64,000 nt of DNA from Desulfovibrio sp. G11 (GCF_900243745.1 NZ_LT984798.1:2350501-2414500); one strand, 5' to 3'. Shown: positions 35,538 through 45,552, counted from the stretch's first letter. The notes: generated from the letters alone by a model not told the origin. A program made the numbers and translations.

Positions 35538-35995
35538 AAACTATGGCCTCTACAACGGATGTCAGTAGTGCCATTGCTGCCATACAAGACAGTACTGAAA
35601 AAAGCATGATCAGTATGGATGATGCCATGGAACAGGTAAGCCAGGCTACAGAGCTTGCCGGGCTGTCCGGTCAGGCTCTCCAGGAAATTGTGGCCACGGT
35701 TGATGTCACAGCAGATCAGGTACAGGCCATTGCCACAGCCAGTGAAGAACAATCCGCTGCCAGTGAGGAAATCAACCAGTCAATTATCCAGGTGAATGAC
35801 ATGGCAGGGCAAACTGCGGATGCCATGCATGAAGCGGCCAGGGCTGTATCAGATTTGGCTATCCAGGCACAAGAACTCACTAGCATTATTCAGAATCTGA
35901 AAAATGCATAATTGTCCAGCTTCTACTTGATTAGGTAGTTGGTAATCCTCCAAATAAGAGATTACCAGCTACCTAAGTAACGGGATGAGATAGGT

Positions 35996-37231
35996 ATGCT
36001 CAAAGATTTTTTTGTTGCACGCCAACCTATTTTTGACCATTCCGGTAAGCTTTGGGCCTTTGAGCTGCTTTTTCGCACTGGGCTTTCTGAACATGCGGCA
36101 ATAATTGATAATCCCGATGCGGCCACCATGCTGGTAGCCTCTGGTGGATTTTTACGTGCCACATCGGGACTCCCCGACAACATCAAACTATGCATCAATT
36201 TCACTGAAAAACTGATTTTCCAGCGCTTTCCACTGGCGCTGCCTCCCCAGAAAACAGTTATCGAAATTCTGGAAAATGTCCCTGTCACTCCAAAACTGGT
36301 GGAGCGCCTCAGGGAATTAAAGGCAGAAGGTTACATGATTGCCCTTGATGATTTTGTAGGAGACCCCAGTTATAAGGATATCTTCCCGTATATTGATATT
36401 ATCAAGCTTGATTGTTTGGGACACTCTGTCGCCGAGGTCATAGATATAAAAAAGCGGTTTTCAGGCACTAAATGCCACTTTCTGGCTGAAAAAGTGGAAT
36501 CTGAGGCGGCATTTCTGGCATTTCGGGATCAGGGGATATCTTTTTTTCAAGGCTACTATTTTGCAAAGCCTCAGATACTACGAGGCAAGAGGTTTACGAG
36601 TTTTACGGCGGTGCGTCTCAAGCTGGCTGCTGAAATTGAAAAAGACACGCCAGATATAAGGGGCATCCTTGCTATAGTACAATCTGATGTTTCGCTCAGC
36701 TACAGGTTATTAAGATATATTAATTCCACGACTTTTTCGTTCAGTAATAAAATTACTTCCATTCGTCAGGCGTTGATCCTGCTAGGCGTAATAAAAGCAA
36801 AGTACTGGCTACGCCTCATGCTGTATGCAGACATGCTCAGCCCCGATGCCAATCCTGAAATTCTCCGTATGGCGTTGCAGCGCGCACATTTTCTGGGTGA
36901 GCTGGGCGTCGCTTCAAACTTTACCGCATCAAAAAATGAGAGTCTATTTCTTGTGGGCATGTTTTCAACCCTTGAGGCCATACTAGGCATGCCCATGAAC
37001 ACCCTCCTTAGAGAATTGCCCCTGAGTGATGAAATCAAGAGAGCTCTTCGGGGCGAACCCGGCATGTATGCCGACTACCTTGCCCTTGCCGTAGCCATGG
37101 AGCTTCTGGATTTTACCCGCGCAAACAAACTGGCCAGAGTGCTTTGTCTGCCAGAGAACATAGTCTCGAAGTCTTTTGAACTGGCCATAGAAAAATCCGA
37201 CGCCATGATGAACCAGCTTGCTGATGTGTAG
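35996..37231 (+). CDS. EAL-HDOD signalling protein (YuxH-like)
   Basis: A 411-residue protein with an EAL-like domain (residues ~1-200: FFVARQPIFDHSGKLWAFELLFR, IEILENV, IALDDFVGD, IIKLDCLG) and a C-terminal HDOD domain (~205-390: DVSLSYRLLRYINST, SIRQALILLGV, FLVGMFSTLEAILGMPM). The EAL signature is ELL and several metal ligands are absent, so it probably binds rather than breaks cyclic-di-GMP. It lies 84 bases after the receptor gene in the same direction and may have formed a sensory unit with it. No damage is seen. Confidence 0.9.
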   Translation: MLKDFFVARQPIFDHSGKLWAFELLFRTGLSEHAAIIDNPDAATMLVASGGFLRATSGLPDNIKLCINFTEKLIFQRFPLALPPQKTVIEILENVPVTPKLVERLRELKAEGYMIALDDFVGDPSYKDIFPYIDIIKLDCLGHSVAEVIDIKKRFSGTKCHFLAEKVESEAAFLAFRDQGISFFQGYYFAKPQILRGKRFTSFTAVRLKLAAEIEKDTPDIRGILAIVQSDVSLSYRLLRYINSTTFSFSNKITSIRQALILLGVIKAKYWLRLMLYADMLSPDANPEILRMALQRAHFLGELGVASNFTASKNESLFLVGMFSTLEAILGMPMNTLLRELPLSDEIKRALRGEPGMYADYLALAVAMELLDFTRANKLARVLCLPENIVSKSFELAIEKSDAMMNQLADV

Positions 37232-37280
37232 CAAGCTCACATCTTGGCTATCTGCGCTCAAACCCAACTGGTAAGTGGTA

Positions 37281-37901
37281 TTATGATCGGGCGCGCATGA
37301 GGTACCGCACGGCCATGTTCACAGGGCGGTTTTCGTTACTGGTAGGCCCAGCGGATGACATGTCAAAAACCAAAACTGCATTGGGCGAATACGACCAACC
37401 GCTTTGGTCACGACTCCGATATATAGTATATGATTTCGCAAATACTCCAGATTTCCGTTGAACCGCACCTGCACAGAATGCTTCAAATTCTCCTCTGGTC
37501 ATATTCTCACGGATACTGTCGCCTTGAATATCCCCAAGTGCTCCACTGGAGTGAGTGACCTCCCCAAAATGCTTTGAGTCTTGGGAGCCAAATCCACGCA
37601 GAAACAACCCCCTCAGATCAGGCACTTTTGGCCCTACAAGCGCAAACAGTTCCGGGTAAACTGACTGTGATATGGATTGTCCGTTACATTCCAGCCAGTT
37701 GTCCATATCGTCCGGATTCGTCGCAACTGGCCATGAAATGATGGTTCCAACCGGAACGCCGCCGGAGCCTTTGGCCTTTACAGCGACCTTTGTGGGGTCA
37801 AAGCTGGTGGAATCGGCTCCGGCGACTGGCGGCGGCAGTGTTGCAAGCAGGGGGAGAATCAGAAGACAAATAGTGAAAAATGAGCGAACCCATTGTAACA
37901 T
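37281..37901 (-). CDS. Secreted phage tail-collar domain protein
   Basis: A 206-residue protein with a signal peptide (about residues 1-29, TICLLILPLLATLPPPVAGA). A tail-collar fold follows: VPVGTIISWPVATNPDDM, WLECNGQS, YPELFALVG and VPDLRGLFLRGFGSQDS, ending in the typical NENRPVNMAVRYLMRA. Collar domains cap phage tail fibres; with a signal peptide it would be exported, perhaps as a pilus-tip adhesin or an anchor for cell contact in conjugation. It is last in the topoisomerase-rdgC-collar run; AGGAGA precedes the start. A broken paralogue lies at 31391-31609. Confidence 0.8.
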   Translation of the reverse strand: MLQWVRSFFTICLLILPLLATLPPPVAGADSTSFDPTKVAVKAKGSGGVPVGTIISWPVATNPDDMDNWLECNGQSISQSVYPELFALVGPKVPDLRGLFLRGFGSQDSKHFGEVTHSSGALGDIQGDSIRENMTRGEFEAFCAGAVQRKSGVFAKSYTIYRSRDQSGWSYSPNAVLVFDMSSAGPTSNENRPVNMAVRYLMRARS

Positions 37902-37957
37902 AGGAACTTCTCCTGGAGAAATGGGCTGGCCGCTCTGGCCAGCCCTTGTAACATTCT

Positions 37958-38866
37958 CTAGTTGACGCCGAATATCTTCCAGATCACGCCCACGGCCTGT
38001 TCAATCAGGTAGAGCTTTTCAAGAAGTGCGGCCTCATCTTTGCCTGTTGTTTCTGTTGCCGGGGATTTCAAACCGGAAAAGCTCATTGAAGAGTTCAGCT
38101 TGAAAGTCCAAGATAACGCATCGTCACGTTCAATTGTGAGCTTCAGTTTGGTGATCGAAAGCCCTGACGCAAGCCCTGCATCCGCGCTGGCTCTATCATT
38201 TTTGACAACAATCTGTACGTCCCCATCGTCATTGGTTCCGGCAAGGGTGATATGGCCAGCTTCAGAAAGCTGATAGGTAAAGTCATTGTGGGCAATCTGG
38301 AGGGATTCATTGTAAAGGCCGCGCAGTATAGCTTGCACGTCGGCCGAGGCTTCCGGCTGCTGAAGCTCCACGCCAAAAGTATTGGTCATGAGTTCTTCAA
38401 AGCTGGCCAAAAGCCCCTTGGCAGAGCAACTGACAAGCAATAAGCCAGAATGCATGTTCAGGGCCACGTCAACCAGGGCGGGGGACGGTTCAATATTTGG
38501 AAGCATCCGAAGTTTAACCAGTCCCTTCAGTTCTGCCTTTCGCTTTCGGCTGATGAACTTTTGTTCAGGGGTGCTCTCTTTTTCATTTTTCAGAGCTTCC
38601 GCGTATAGTTTTTTCAAGGCAGCCCCAGGGATGCTCCTTTTATCGCGTCGGAAAGTGAAACAAAGCCATTCCCCTTTTTCTGGAACTGACAGCGCCCAGG
38701 CCGTATCAAGCATGTCATCGATATTAGTCCAGCCCACAGCTATTTCTTCGGTTGTGAGGTCGTCAATGGGCCTAAAGGCGTGGCGTTTCAGTTTGTCGGC
38801 TGTAACAGCAGCCGGATCATTGATACGGTATACGGTCAGGTCAGTGCTTGTGCGCAAAAAGGCCAT
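37958..38866 (-). CDS. rdgC: RdgC-like recombination-associated protein
   Basis: 302 residues from ATG 38866 (CAGGAGA upstream; the longer frame reaches back into the topoisomerase gene). The pattern TVYRIND, AFRPIDDLTTEEIAVGWTN, WLCFTFRRDKRSIPGAALKK, then RKRKAELKGLVKLRMLPNI with EPSPALVDVALNMHSGLLLVS, fits RdgC, a ring-shaped double-strand DNA-binding protein that limits RecA. Copies on plasmids and integrative elements are common and may protect or regulate element recombination. It follows topoisomerase III by 20 bases. Confidence 0.7.
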   Translation of the reverse strand: MAFLRTSTDLTVYRINDPAAVTADKLKRHAFRPIDDLTTEEIAVGWTNIDDMLDTAWALSVPEKGEWLCFTFRRDKRSIPGAALKKLYAEALKNEKESTPEQKFISRKRKAELKGLVKLRMLPNIEPSPALVDVALNMHSGLLLVSCSAKGLLASFEELMTNTFGVELQQPEASADVQAILRGLYNESLQIAHNDFTYQLSEAGHITLAGTNDDGDVQIVVKNDRASADAGLASGLSITKLKLTIERDDALSWTFKLNSSMSFSGLKSPATETTGKDEAALLEKLYLIEQAVGVIWKIFGVN

Positions 38867-38886
38867 GATAGTCTCCTGGAGAATAC

Positions 38887-40394
38887 TTATTTTGGGGTGA
38901 AATTCGGCTTGCCATCCTTCTCGAAGAAGGACGCTTTGCAGGCGGGATAACCTGAACAATTAAAGACGCTGAATACCTTTCGAGTTCGTTTGCTGATCCC
39001 CTTGAATGGGCGCAGCGGCTTACCACAATCCGGGCAGTTGAAACCAGAATCCTTGGGTTCTTCCCGTGCTGTCGGTTTGCCGGCCTGGTTATTGAAAGTG
39101 CTTTCGCAGTTCGGGCACTTAAAGAAATCATATGTTCCCGCGCCGTTTTTCTTTTTCCCCTTTAAGTGCTGAAGGGCTGTACCGCATTTTTCGCATTTGA
39201 AATCCGTCTGCTCAGGGCCGCGCTTTTGTGCGCCAGGGCGTCCATGAACGTCAGGGAAAAAAACTGGCTTCCCATCAGGGTGCAGATCCTTTCGGAAGCA
39301 ACTCCAGTATGGGCCTGTTTCACTTTGGCGCTTCTGGAGAGGCTTGCTGCAGGTGGGGCAGGGAAACACCGGGCCATCAGCTCTGATAGATGTCTGTCCG
39401 GAAAGTAAAGGCTCAAGCAACCTTGGCAGCGCTTGGAGCTGGTCCGCCATGAAGGCCTCCAGGGAATCTTTGCCTTCAGCAATGCTCTGAAGACGGCTTT
39501 CCCATTTGGCCGTGGTGACTGGATCTTTGAGCCCCTGTGGGGTGAGGTCAACGACCTGGCCGGCCAGGCGTGTGGAAACCAACGCTTTGCCCTGGGGTAT
39601 GAGATAGCCGCGCTTTTTAAGGGTCTCCAGGATGCCGGCACGGGTTGCTTCCGTACCTATCCCCTCATTTTCGCGTAGCGTAGCCTTGGCGGCTGCATCT
39701 TCAACAAACCTATGGATATTGGCCATGGCCTCAATAAGGCTACCTTCGGTGAATCGAGGGGGCGGGGTCGTTTTCTTTTTTTGAATGTCTACAGCAGCAC
39801 AAGCCACGGCATCACCCTGAGACACTGAAGGAAGGGACTGCTCTTTTTCCTGCTGCCCGTCTTCCTCATCCTCATGCGTCACGCTCGTCCAACCAGACTC
39901 CGTTATGTGCCGGCCAGTGGCTTCCCATAGTGTATCCGCCGCCTTGACTTGAATTTTCTGGAAAACATATCTCATGGCGGGATAGAACTGGAGGATATAG
40001 GCCGTGGCAATCATTTCATACACGGCCAACTCTTCAGCGGAGAGGGTGCCGGGGAGATCCCCTGTTGGAATGATCGCGTGGTGGGCTGTGACCTTTGCCG
40101 TGTTCCAAGCACTGGATTTCATCTGCGGGTCAGCCCCATATGCGGCTTTTTCCAGCCCCGGCTGGCAAGCCAGGGCCGACAGGATATGTCCCGCGTCGTC
40201 CCATTGCTCAACCGGCAGATATGAGCAGTCTGAGCGTGGATAGGTAGTCAGCTTTTTTTCATAAAGACGTTGAGCTACATCAAGCACTTGTTGGGCGGTC
40301 ATGCCCCATCGGGCTGATGCCGCTTTTTGAAGGCTGGAGAGGCAATACGGCAGGGGAGGGGCTTTCTGTTTATTCTCTTTGGTGTTGCGCGGCA
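38887..40394 (-). pseudogene. topB: DNA topoisomerase III, N-terminal half deleted
   Basis: About 500 residues of a type IA topoisomerase: the cleavage region with active Tyr in LTTYPRSDCSYLP, ENEGIGTEATRAGILETLKKR, and three C-terminal zinc-ribbon/topoisomerase zinc fingers (CPTCSKPLQKR; CEKCGTAL ... CPNCES; CPDCGKPL). The whole N-terminal Toprim part with its metal-binding acidic residues is gone: at 40394 an IS21 begins. Intact enzymes of this type have 650-750 residues. It decatenates DNA in plasmids and conjugative elements, but this copy cannot be active. Confidence 0.85.
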
Positions 40395-40497
40395 TGTAAA
40401 AATGACCCACCAAAACGGCAAATGAGCAGGCAAAAGTGACCCACCCTGGACAACGGTTTTCCGAAGGTGAAAAGTTCCCTTTGGAGGACGCCAGGAG

Positions 40498-42000
40498 ATG
40501 TTGGGAATGGAAACAATCAGAAAGATCCGGTTGGCGCTGAGTAAAGGGATGAGCATCCGTGAGGCCGCGACGAAGTTTACCAAGTCACGCAATACGATCC
40601 GCAAGATTTTGCGTAGCGGAGCGACGAGTTTTGTATACCAGCGCAAGGAGCAGCTCTACCCCGCATTAGGCAGTTATATAGAGTCTCTTGAGGCTTTGCT
40701 CGAAGCCAATGCGAGCCTTGCGCCCTCCAAGCGACGCACGATGCTCGCTCTGTATGAGGAGCTACAGGGACAAGGATATCAGGGAAGTTATAGTTCCGTC
40801 CGACGGTACGCAGGCAAATGGCGCGGAGAGCGGGCCGCGTTGTCCGAGGTGTATGTGCCGCTTTCTTTTGGCAAGGGTGAGGCGTTCCAGTTTGACTGGA
40901 GCAGTGAGGAAGTGGAGATAGGCGGCAAAGTAATACGGACAGGTGTTGCGCATTTTCGTCTCTGCCATAGCCGGATGAGTTTCATTGTGGCGTATCCATT
41001 GCAACGCATGGAGATGCTTTTGGATGCCCATGTTCTGGCGCATGACTTCTTCGGCGGCTTGTGCACACGCGGAATCTACGACAACCTTAAGAGTGTGGTT
41101 ACGAAGATATGCAAGGGCAAGGAGCGCGAGTTCAATGCGCGCTTCCTGGAGTGCAGCTCGCACTATCTTTTTGAAATAGAAGCCTGCACTCCAGCCGCCG
41201 GCTGGGAAAAGGGACAGGTTGAGCGTCAGGTGCAGATTTTGCGGAAGCGTTTTTTTACGCCCCGGTTACGCTTCGCCTCTTTTACCGATTTGAACGCCCA
41301 TTTACGGGAACGCGCCATCGCGTATGCCAAAACAGCCAGGCATCCAGAAATGCGCGAGCGGAACATCTACAGCGTTTTCGAAGAGGAGCGGGAATTTCTG
41401 GTCAAAACGGCGCTCCCCTTTGATGCCTGTATAGCGCAGGAAGTACGGGTCAGCCCGCAATGCCTGGTGAACTTTGATCGCAATCGGTACAGCGTACCTT
41501 GCGCCCACGCCAACAAAAGCGTGCAACGGCGCGTGTATGCCGACCTCCTTCGCTTTTACGCTGATGGAGGACTTATCGCCGAACACAAGCGGAGTTTCGG
41601 ACTGGATGAAACCCTCTGCGATCCCATGCATTACCTTCCTGTGCTGGAGCGCAAACCCGGCGCGTTACGTAACGGACGGCCCTTTCAGAACTGGACGCTT
41701 CCCGCCGGTCTGCAAACTTTGCGCGACAAGCTTGCAAACGTGAACGGAGGCGATAGGCAACTTGCGGGCATCCTGGCCGCCATTCCGCAATATGGAGAAG
41801 AAGCGGTCAACGTGGCTTGCGAATTGGCACTGGAGTCAGGCTTGACCAGCAAAGACGCGGTGCTGAACATCCTGTGCAGAACCACGGAAGACGCCCCGAC
41901 ATGTGACATCACTCCTCCGGCGCATTTGCGTCTGCTGCACCCGCCAAAGGCCAATTGCGCGGGCTATGAGCGGCTTCTGGAGGTGAATCATGGTTCGTGA
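40498..42000 (+). CDS. istA: IS21-family transposase IstA
   Basis: A 500-residue transposase with an N-terminal helix-turn-helix ([22 protein letters not shown]). The DDE core has [14 protein letters not shown] (first Asp), [12 protein letters not shown] (second Asp) and [18 protein letters not shown] (Glu). The C-terminal CPH-type segment follows. It overlaps istB by 11 bases. It is intact. Confidence 0.96.
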   Translation: MLGMETIRKIRLALSKGMSIREAATKFTKSRNTIRKILRSGATSFVYQRKEQLYPALGSYIESLEALLEANASLAPSKRRTMLALYEELQGQGYQGSYSSVRRYAGKWRGERAALSEVYVPLSFGKGEAFQFDWSSEEVEIGGKVIRTGVAHFRLCHSRMSFIVAYPLQRMEMLLDAHVLAHDFFGGLCTRGIYDNLKSVVTKICKGKEREFNARFLECSSHYLFEIEACTPAAGWEKGQVERQVQILRKRFFTPRLRFASFTDLNAHLRERAIAYAKTARHPEMRERNIYSVFEEEREFLVKTALPFDACIAQEVRVSPQCLVNFDRNRYSVPCAHANKSVQRRVYADLLRFYADGGLIAEHKRSFGLDETLCDPMHYLPVLERKPGALRNGRPFQNWTLPAGLQTLRDKLANVNGGDRQLAGILAAIPQYGEEAVNVACELALESGLTSKDAVLNILCRTTEDAPTCDITPPAHLRLLHPPKANCAGYERLLEVNHGS

Positions 42001-42739
42001 AGAGATATTTTCACATCTGCGCAACCTGAAGCTGTCCGGCATGCTAGCCGTGTACGACGAAGTGCTGGAAGAAGGACGGCGTTCGCGCTCCACAGCGGAT
42101 AAAACATTACTCCGACTGTTAACGGCCGAAGTCGCGGAACGCCGCGCTAAAAGTCACAACTACCGCCTCGGACAAGCCCGGTTCCCCTCCGTCAAGGATA
42201 TGGATTCCTTCGATTTTGCAGACACGCCCATCAATGAGGCCCAGGTGCACCACCTGCATGAAGGCGACTTTGTATCCGGGCGCGGCAATGTCCTGCTTGT
42301 AGGCGGTTCCGGTACCGGCAAAACCCACTTGTCCATATCGCTCGGCATGGCCCTGATCCGTCAGGAAAAACGCGTGCGTTTCTACAATGTCGTTGACCTT
42401 GTGAACGAGCTTGAACGAGAAAAACAATCTGGTAACACCGGTCGAACCGTTCGTCAGATGCTCCGCCACGACTGCCTGATTCTGGACGAGCTGGGCTATC
42501 TTCCCTTCTCGCGCAACGGCGGACAGTTGCTTTTTCACGCCATATCCAAGCTCTACGAACAGGTTTCGCTGATCATAACGACAAACCTGAACTTCGGCGA
42601 ATGGCCACAGGTATTCGGCGACGCGAAAATGACCACCGCGCTGCTGGACCGCGTGACGCATCACTGTGAAATAATAGAAACAGGCAACGAGAGCCGCCGT
42701 CTACAACGGCGTCTCTCGCAACAGGCCGGACACGAGTGA
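41990..42739 (+). CDS. istB: IS21-family helper ATPase IstB
   Basis: A 249-residue AAA+ ATPase related to DnaC: Walker [16 protein letters not shown] at ~105 and Walker [18 protein letters not shown] at ~160, then TTNLNFGEW and [14 protein letters not shown]. It selects the target and activates IstA. A strong hairpin follows its stop. Confidence 0.96.
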   Translation: MVREEIFSHLRNLKLSGMLAVYDEVLEEGRRSRSTADKTLLRLLTAEVAERRAKSHNYRLGQARFPSVKDMDSFDFADTPINEAQVHHLHEGDFVSGRGNVLLVGGSGTGKTHLSISLGMALIRQEKRVRFYNVVDLVNELEREKQSGNTGRTVRQMLRHDCLILDELGYLPFSRNGGQLLFHAISKLYEQVSLIITTNLNFGEWPQVFGDAKMTTALLDRVTHHCEIIETGNESRRLQRRLSQQAGHE

Positions 42740-42746
42740 GACGCGA

Positions 42747-42788
42747 GGGGGGGGAAGAGAGGCTCCGCTACGCCTCTCTTCCCCCCCC
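42747..42788. terminator. 17-bp perfect hairpin after istB
   Basis: GGGGGGGGAAGAGAGGC (42747-42763) pairs perfectly with GCCTCTCTTCCCCCCCC (42772-42788) around an 8-base loop. There is no T run on either side. It probably blocks read-through into the IS or protects the mRNA 3' end. Confidence 0.6.
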
Positions 42789-42868
42789 TCAGAAAAATTC
42801 GACCTCGTGCCCTCAAATAGCAACCCCTTGGATGGGTCACTTTTGGATGCACATGGCGGGTCAAAATT

Positions 42869-43505
42869 CCGCGCCGATTGACACCCTTAACTCACGGGCT
42901 TCCTGAAGCTGGATGGCTGTGAGCTGGTTGCCGGCCTGGATGGCTTCCATTCTTCCCTGGGGGGAGTTCAAGAGCTGCTGAATGTTGGAATCGTAAGAAT
43001 CGGCCTCTTGCAGATCCTTGAGCTGGCGGCCACTCTGTTCCAGGGTGGCCTTGTTGGCGCGGTCCACTTCCGCAGACCAGGTCTGCCAGCGCTGCTGGTA
43101 CTTACCGCCTTGCTCATCGGAGAGATCACCGTAGGAAGGGTACATATCCTTGTAGGCCCGGCGCATGGCTTCCAGATCACCGCGCCGGGTTTCTATTTCA
43201 GAGTAGAGGTTGCCCAGGCGGCGATATTCCCCAGAGAGTTGTGTCAGCACTTCCGGCCCCAGATTTTGGGTGTTTTGAACCATGTTCTGGTAGCGCTCAA
43301 TATTCTGCTGGACCATGCGGATCTGCTGTTCTGTCTGAGAAATTTCCTGAACGAGCTGATCAGAGAGACGAGCCAATTGTTGCAAATTTGTTGCGCGATC
43401 CATAGTCTGCGTCCATTTTGTGGAACAGTTGGTGCAGTAGACTGAGCCGGCAAAAGACGGTGACGCAATGAGAAGAAAAAGGACGAGAGTACTTATAATC
43501 TTCAT
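42869..43505 (-). CDS. trbJ: Conjugal transfer protein TrbJ (VirB5-like), 3' end cut
   Basis: About 210 residues from ATG 43505. It has a signal peptide (LVLFLLIASPSFAGS), a CTNCST pair, then long helices with heptads (LARLSDQLVQEISQTEQQI, QNMVQNTQNLGPEVL), ending in the IQAGNQLTAIQLQEARELR block typical of TrbJ. VirB5-type proteins sit at the pilus tip. The stop lies in the end of IS21 (VSIGAEF), so the natural C-terminus of some 30-40 residues is missing. The remaining trb genes that should follow are absent. Confidence 0.75.
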
Positions 43506-43524
43506 AAAGACAATCCTTTTATAT

Positions 43525-43803
43525 TTACCGTTCACGCCACACTGACGTCCTGGCAGGATAGAAGTCCTGCTGCCGAACATGGCGTTCAAATACCTGCCCC
43601 ATGTAAACATCTGCCTTGGCCATGCGCTGGAGGCAAAAAATGGCAATAAGCCAAAAGATGCCTCCAGCTAAGAACGAAATCAGCGTCATGCCGCCAACAC
43701 CGACGAGAAAGGCGATGAAAGCTGAGAGCTGAACAAGGTCGCGCTCCCCGCCAAGAATAAGAATGCGCCGGTACAGCGAACGATGAACGGGGACGGTTCT
43801 CAC
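43525..43803 (-). CDS. trbD: Conjugal transfer protein TrbD (VirB3-like)
   Basis: 92 residues with two adjacent membrane segments (LVQLSAFIAFLVGVGGMTLI and SFLAGGIFWLIAIFCLQRM, both cited by position ~21-60) and the start VPVHRSLYRRILILGGERD, as in TrbD/VirB3. It is an inner-membrane part of the type IV secretion channel that pairs with the TrbE ATPase. Its start overlaps the trbC stop (ATGA). No trbE follows; trbJ starts 20 bases on. Confidence 0.85.
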   Translation of the reverse strand: MRTVPVHRSLYRRILILGGERDLVQLSAFIAFLVGVGGMTLISFLAGGIFWLIAIFCLQRMAKADVYMGQVFERHVRQQDFYPARTSVWRER

Positions 43804-44129
43804 AGCATGGCTCCGGAGAAAGAGAAGAGGCGGTTAACAATGGTAGGGGCAAAGGCGATAATGGTCATGATGAAGACCACGCCGAACAATACTTTCACGA
43901 TACCGCTTAACTCTTCGCCCCTGGTGAACCAGTAACCAACGGCGCACAGGATCAGCATGAGCACACAAATGATCTTGCCCACAGGCCCGCTGAGTGTGTT
44001 CACTACCTGTTCCAGAGGATTGGCGAACTCGGTAATTCCGCCCGCGTATGCAAATTCCGGCAGGAAGAGCACTCCGATGAAGAGCAGCGCTGCAAGGCAG
44101 GAAAAGCTTCTTTTATTGATTTGAGGCAT
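43800..44129 (-). CDS. trbC: Pilin precursor TrbC (VirB2-like)
   Basis: 109 residues: a signal-like N-terminus (SCLAALLFIGVLFLPEFAYA), then two hydrophobic helices (VGKIICVLMLILCAVGYWF and VKVLFGVVFIMTIIAFAPTI), the standard layout of TrbC/VirB2 pilins. It is processed and cyclised in RP4 systems. It overlaps trbB by 17 bases and trbD by 4. Confidence 0.87.
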   Translation of the reverse strand: MPQINKRSFSCLAALLFIGVLFLPEFAYAGGITEFANPLEQVVNTLSGPVGKIICVLMLILCAVGYWFTRGEELSGIVKVLFGVVFIMTIIAFAPTIVNRLFSFSGAML

Positions 44130-45114
44130 TATATATTTCCTCCAATTCGTATTTCATGTCTTTTTCATTGTAGCCGTGGCATCGAATCACCTGTGACAAG
44201 ACGCGGCCAGCGCTGTTTTGTGCAGGCTCCAGGAACAGCACAATGTCGACGGCTTGACCTACAACCCTGCTCAATGGTTCGCCGCAGGCCTGGCGCACCA
44301 TATCTTCCATGCGCCCGAAGGTTTCATGCGCAGAGTTGGCGTGTATTGTGCAAATGCCGCCCGGATGGCCCGTATTCCAGAGCATGAGCATGTTGAGGGC
44401 TGTGTGGTCGCGTACTTCACCGACAAAAATACGATCCGGCGAGTGGCGCAGTATGACGCTGACCACTTCTGACAGAGGAGCGGCCAGCGTCGTGCGGAGA
44501 TACAGCGTGTTGTCGAAGCTGGATTTCAGCTCTCGCGTATCCTCGGCTATCACCACACGTTCTCTGGGGTTCATCAGCGCCATTTCATTGATCACGCTGT
44601 TGACCAGGGTGGTTTTCCCGCTGGCAGTCCCACCAACAACCAGAAAGTTCAGTTTTTGGGCGATAGCGCTTCGGATCAGATCATGAACCTCCTGCGGAAA
44701 AACGCCCTGTGCCACGAAGTCGCTGAGGGGTATCTGGCGGGGATTATGCTTGCGCAGGCTGAACGATGGAGCCCGGACTACGGGTGGCACCAGCGCGGAA
44801 AAACGCGAACCATCCAGGGGAAATTCGCACTCCAGTTTGTAATTCTCGAAAGAAACGATCTCTTTCACAGAATCCGCGACCAAGGAGATGACGTTCATGG
44901 CCTCAGATGGCGTCAAGTTGGAAAAATGGCTGGCGCTCAGGCCGTGCCGCTTCACCCACATTTTGCCGTCATCGTTGACATTTATTTCCGTCACATCGGG
45001 CTTGGCCCAAGTGTTCATAAAGTCTTCGCCCAGACTGTCCACGAGGACTTCAAGACGGCGTTCTTCGGAGCTGTCCATGTCGTCAATGCCAAGGGAGGTA
45101 AGTGTATTATTCAT
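44113..45114 (-). CDS. trbB: Conjugal transfer ATPase TrbB (VirB11-like)
   Basis: 333 residues from ATG 45114, overlapping the traM stop (ATGA). It is a hexameric traffic ATPase of the type IV secretion system: [15 protein letters not shown]-terminal domain, Walker [15 protein letters not shown] at ~165, [33 protein letters not shown] and [12 protein letters not shown]. All motifs are intact. It powers pilus assembly and substrate transfer, but most of its partners are lost here. Confidence 0.95.
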   Translation of the reverse strand: MNNTLTSLGIDDMDSSEERRLEVLVDSLGEDFMNTWAKPDVTEINVNDDGKMWVKRHGLSASHFSNLTPSEAMNVISLVADSVKEIVSFENYKLECEFPLDGSRFSALVPPVVRAPSFSLRKHNPRQIPLSDFVAQGVFPQEVHDLIRSAIAQKLNFLVVGGTASGKTTLVNSVINEMALMNPRERVVIAEDTRELKSSFDNTLYLRTTLAAPLSEVVSVILRHSPDRIFVGEVRDHTALNMLMLWNTGHPGGICTIHANSAHETFGRMEDMVRQACGEPLSRVVGQAVDIVLFLEPAQNSAGRVLSQVIRCHGYNEKDMKYELEEIYNASNQ

Positions 45115-45548
45115 GAAAACACCTTCCACAGCGCAACAACAATGATCGCAACGACAAAAAGGCCTGATGCAGCCGTGACCAGTATTGTGGACTGGCGCAT
45201 GGCCTGCTGGTGCTCGATCATTTGCTTCTTGTGCTCTGAGATGAGCAGCACCACGTTTTGCATGGTCGTTGAACTGACTTGGTTGCCGAATTCCTGAATT
45301 TCCTTCTCCAGTTCGGCGCGGGCATTGCCAATAACCCCTTTCATGGTGGCAGTTACGGCCTTGTTATGTCGCATCAACATGGCGTCATAGTCGTCAGCAA
45401 AAGCGATCAACAGGCTGACCAGCATCATGATGGGGTCAGACTCCGGAACCGGAAGCCCATTCTTTTTCATGAGCAACAGCCGCGCATCTTCAAGAGAAGT
45501 GAGCTGGCGTGTTTCCTGTGCAGAGCTTTGAGCCGACTGTTCAGGCAT
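45111..45548 (-). CDS. traM: Conjugal transfer protein TraM (RP4 type)
   Basis: 145 residues, mostly helical with a single C-terminal membrane anchor (STILVTAASGLFVVAIIVVALWKVF at ~118-143). The middle helix MKGVIGNARAELEKEIQEFG is amphipathic. It resembles RP4 TraM, an accessory of the traKLM operon; its exact role in transfer is not settled. It lies between traL (4-base gap) and trbB (overlap). Confidence 0.75.
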   Translation of the reverse strand: MPEQSAQSSAQETRQLTSLEDARLLLMKKNGLPVPESDPIMMLVSLLIAFADDYDAMLMRHNKAVTATMKGVIGNARAELEKEIQEFGNQVSSTTMQNVVLLISEHKKQMIEHQQAMRQSTILVTAASGLFVVAIIVVALWKVFS

Positions 45549-45552
45549 GGCG

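Larger units (their letters stand above)
32756..35911 (+). pseudogene. Methyl-accepting chemotaxis protein split by ISL3
   Basis: Without the IS the gene encodes 606 residues. A membrane segment lies at ~7-27 and a ~190-residue external sensor domain follows (acidic, no recognised fold). The second membrane segment at ~212-235 is followed by a HAMP domain and a long cytoplasmic helical hairpin with the signature [19 protein letters not shown]. At 34211 an ISL3 interrupts it within LAEKTM; the 8-bp repeat AAACTATG lets LAEKTM join ASTTDVSSAIAAIQ exactly. The 5' two thirds is very AT-rich compared with neighbours, so the sensor half probably came from elsewhere. As it stands the product stops inside the IS. 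Confidence 0.9.
40395..42868 (+). mobile_element. IS21-family insertion sequence
   Basis: About 2.47 kb. The left end is TGTAAAAATGACCCACC and the right end reads inward GGAATTTTGACCCGCC; internal repeats of the TGACCCACC motif (near 40437 and 42833) are the multiple-repeat ends typical of IS21. Topoisomerase III on the left and trbJ on the right are both cut, on opposite sides and with different missing parts, so the insertion was accompanied by loss of the DNA between them. The right end is placed to within about 10 bases. Confidence 0.88.
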
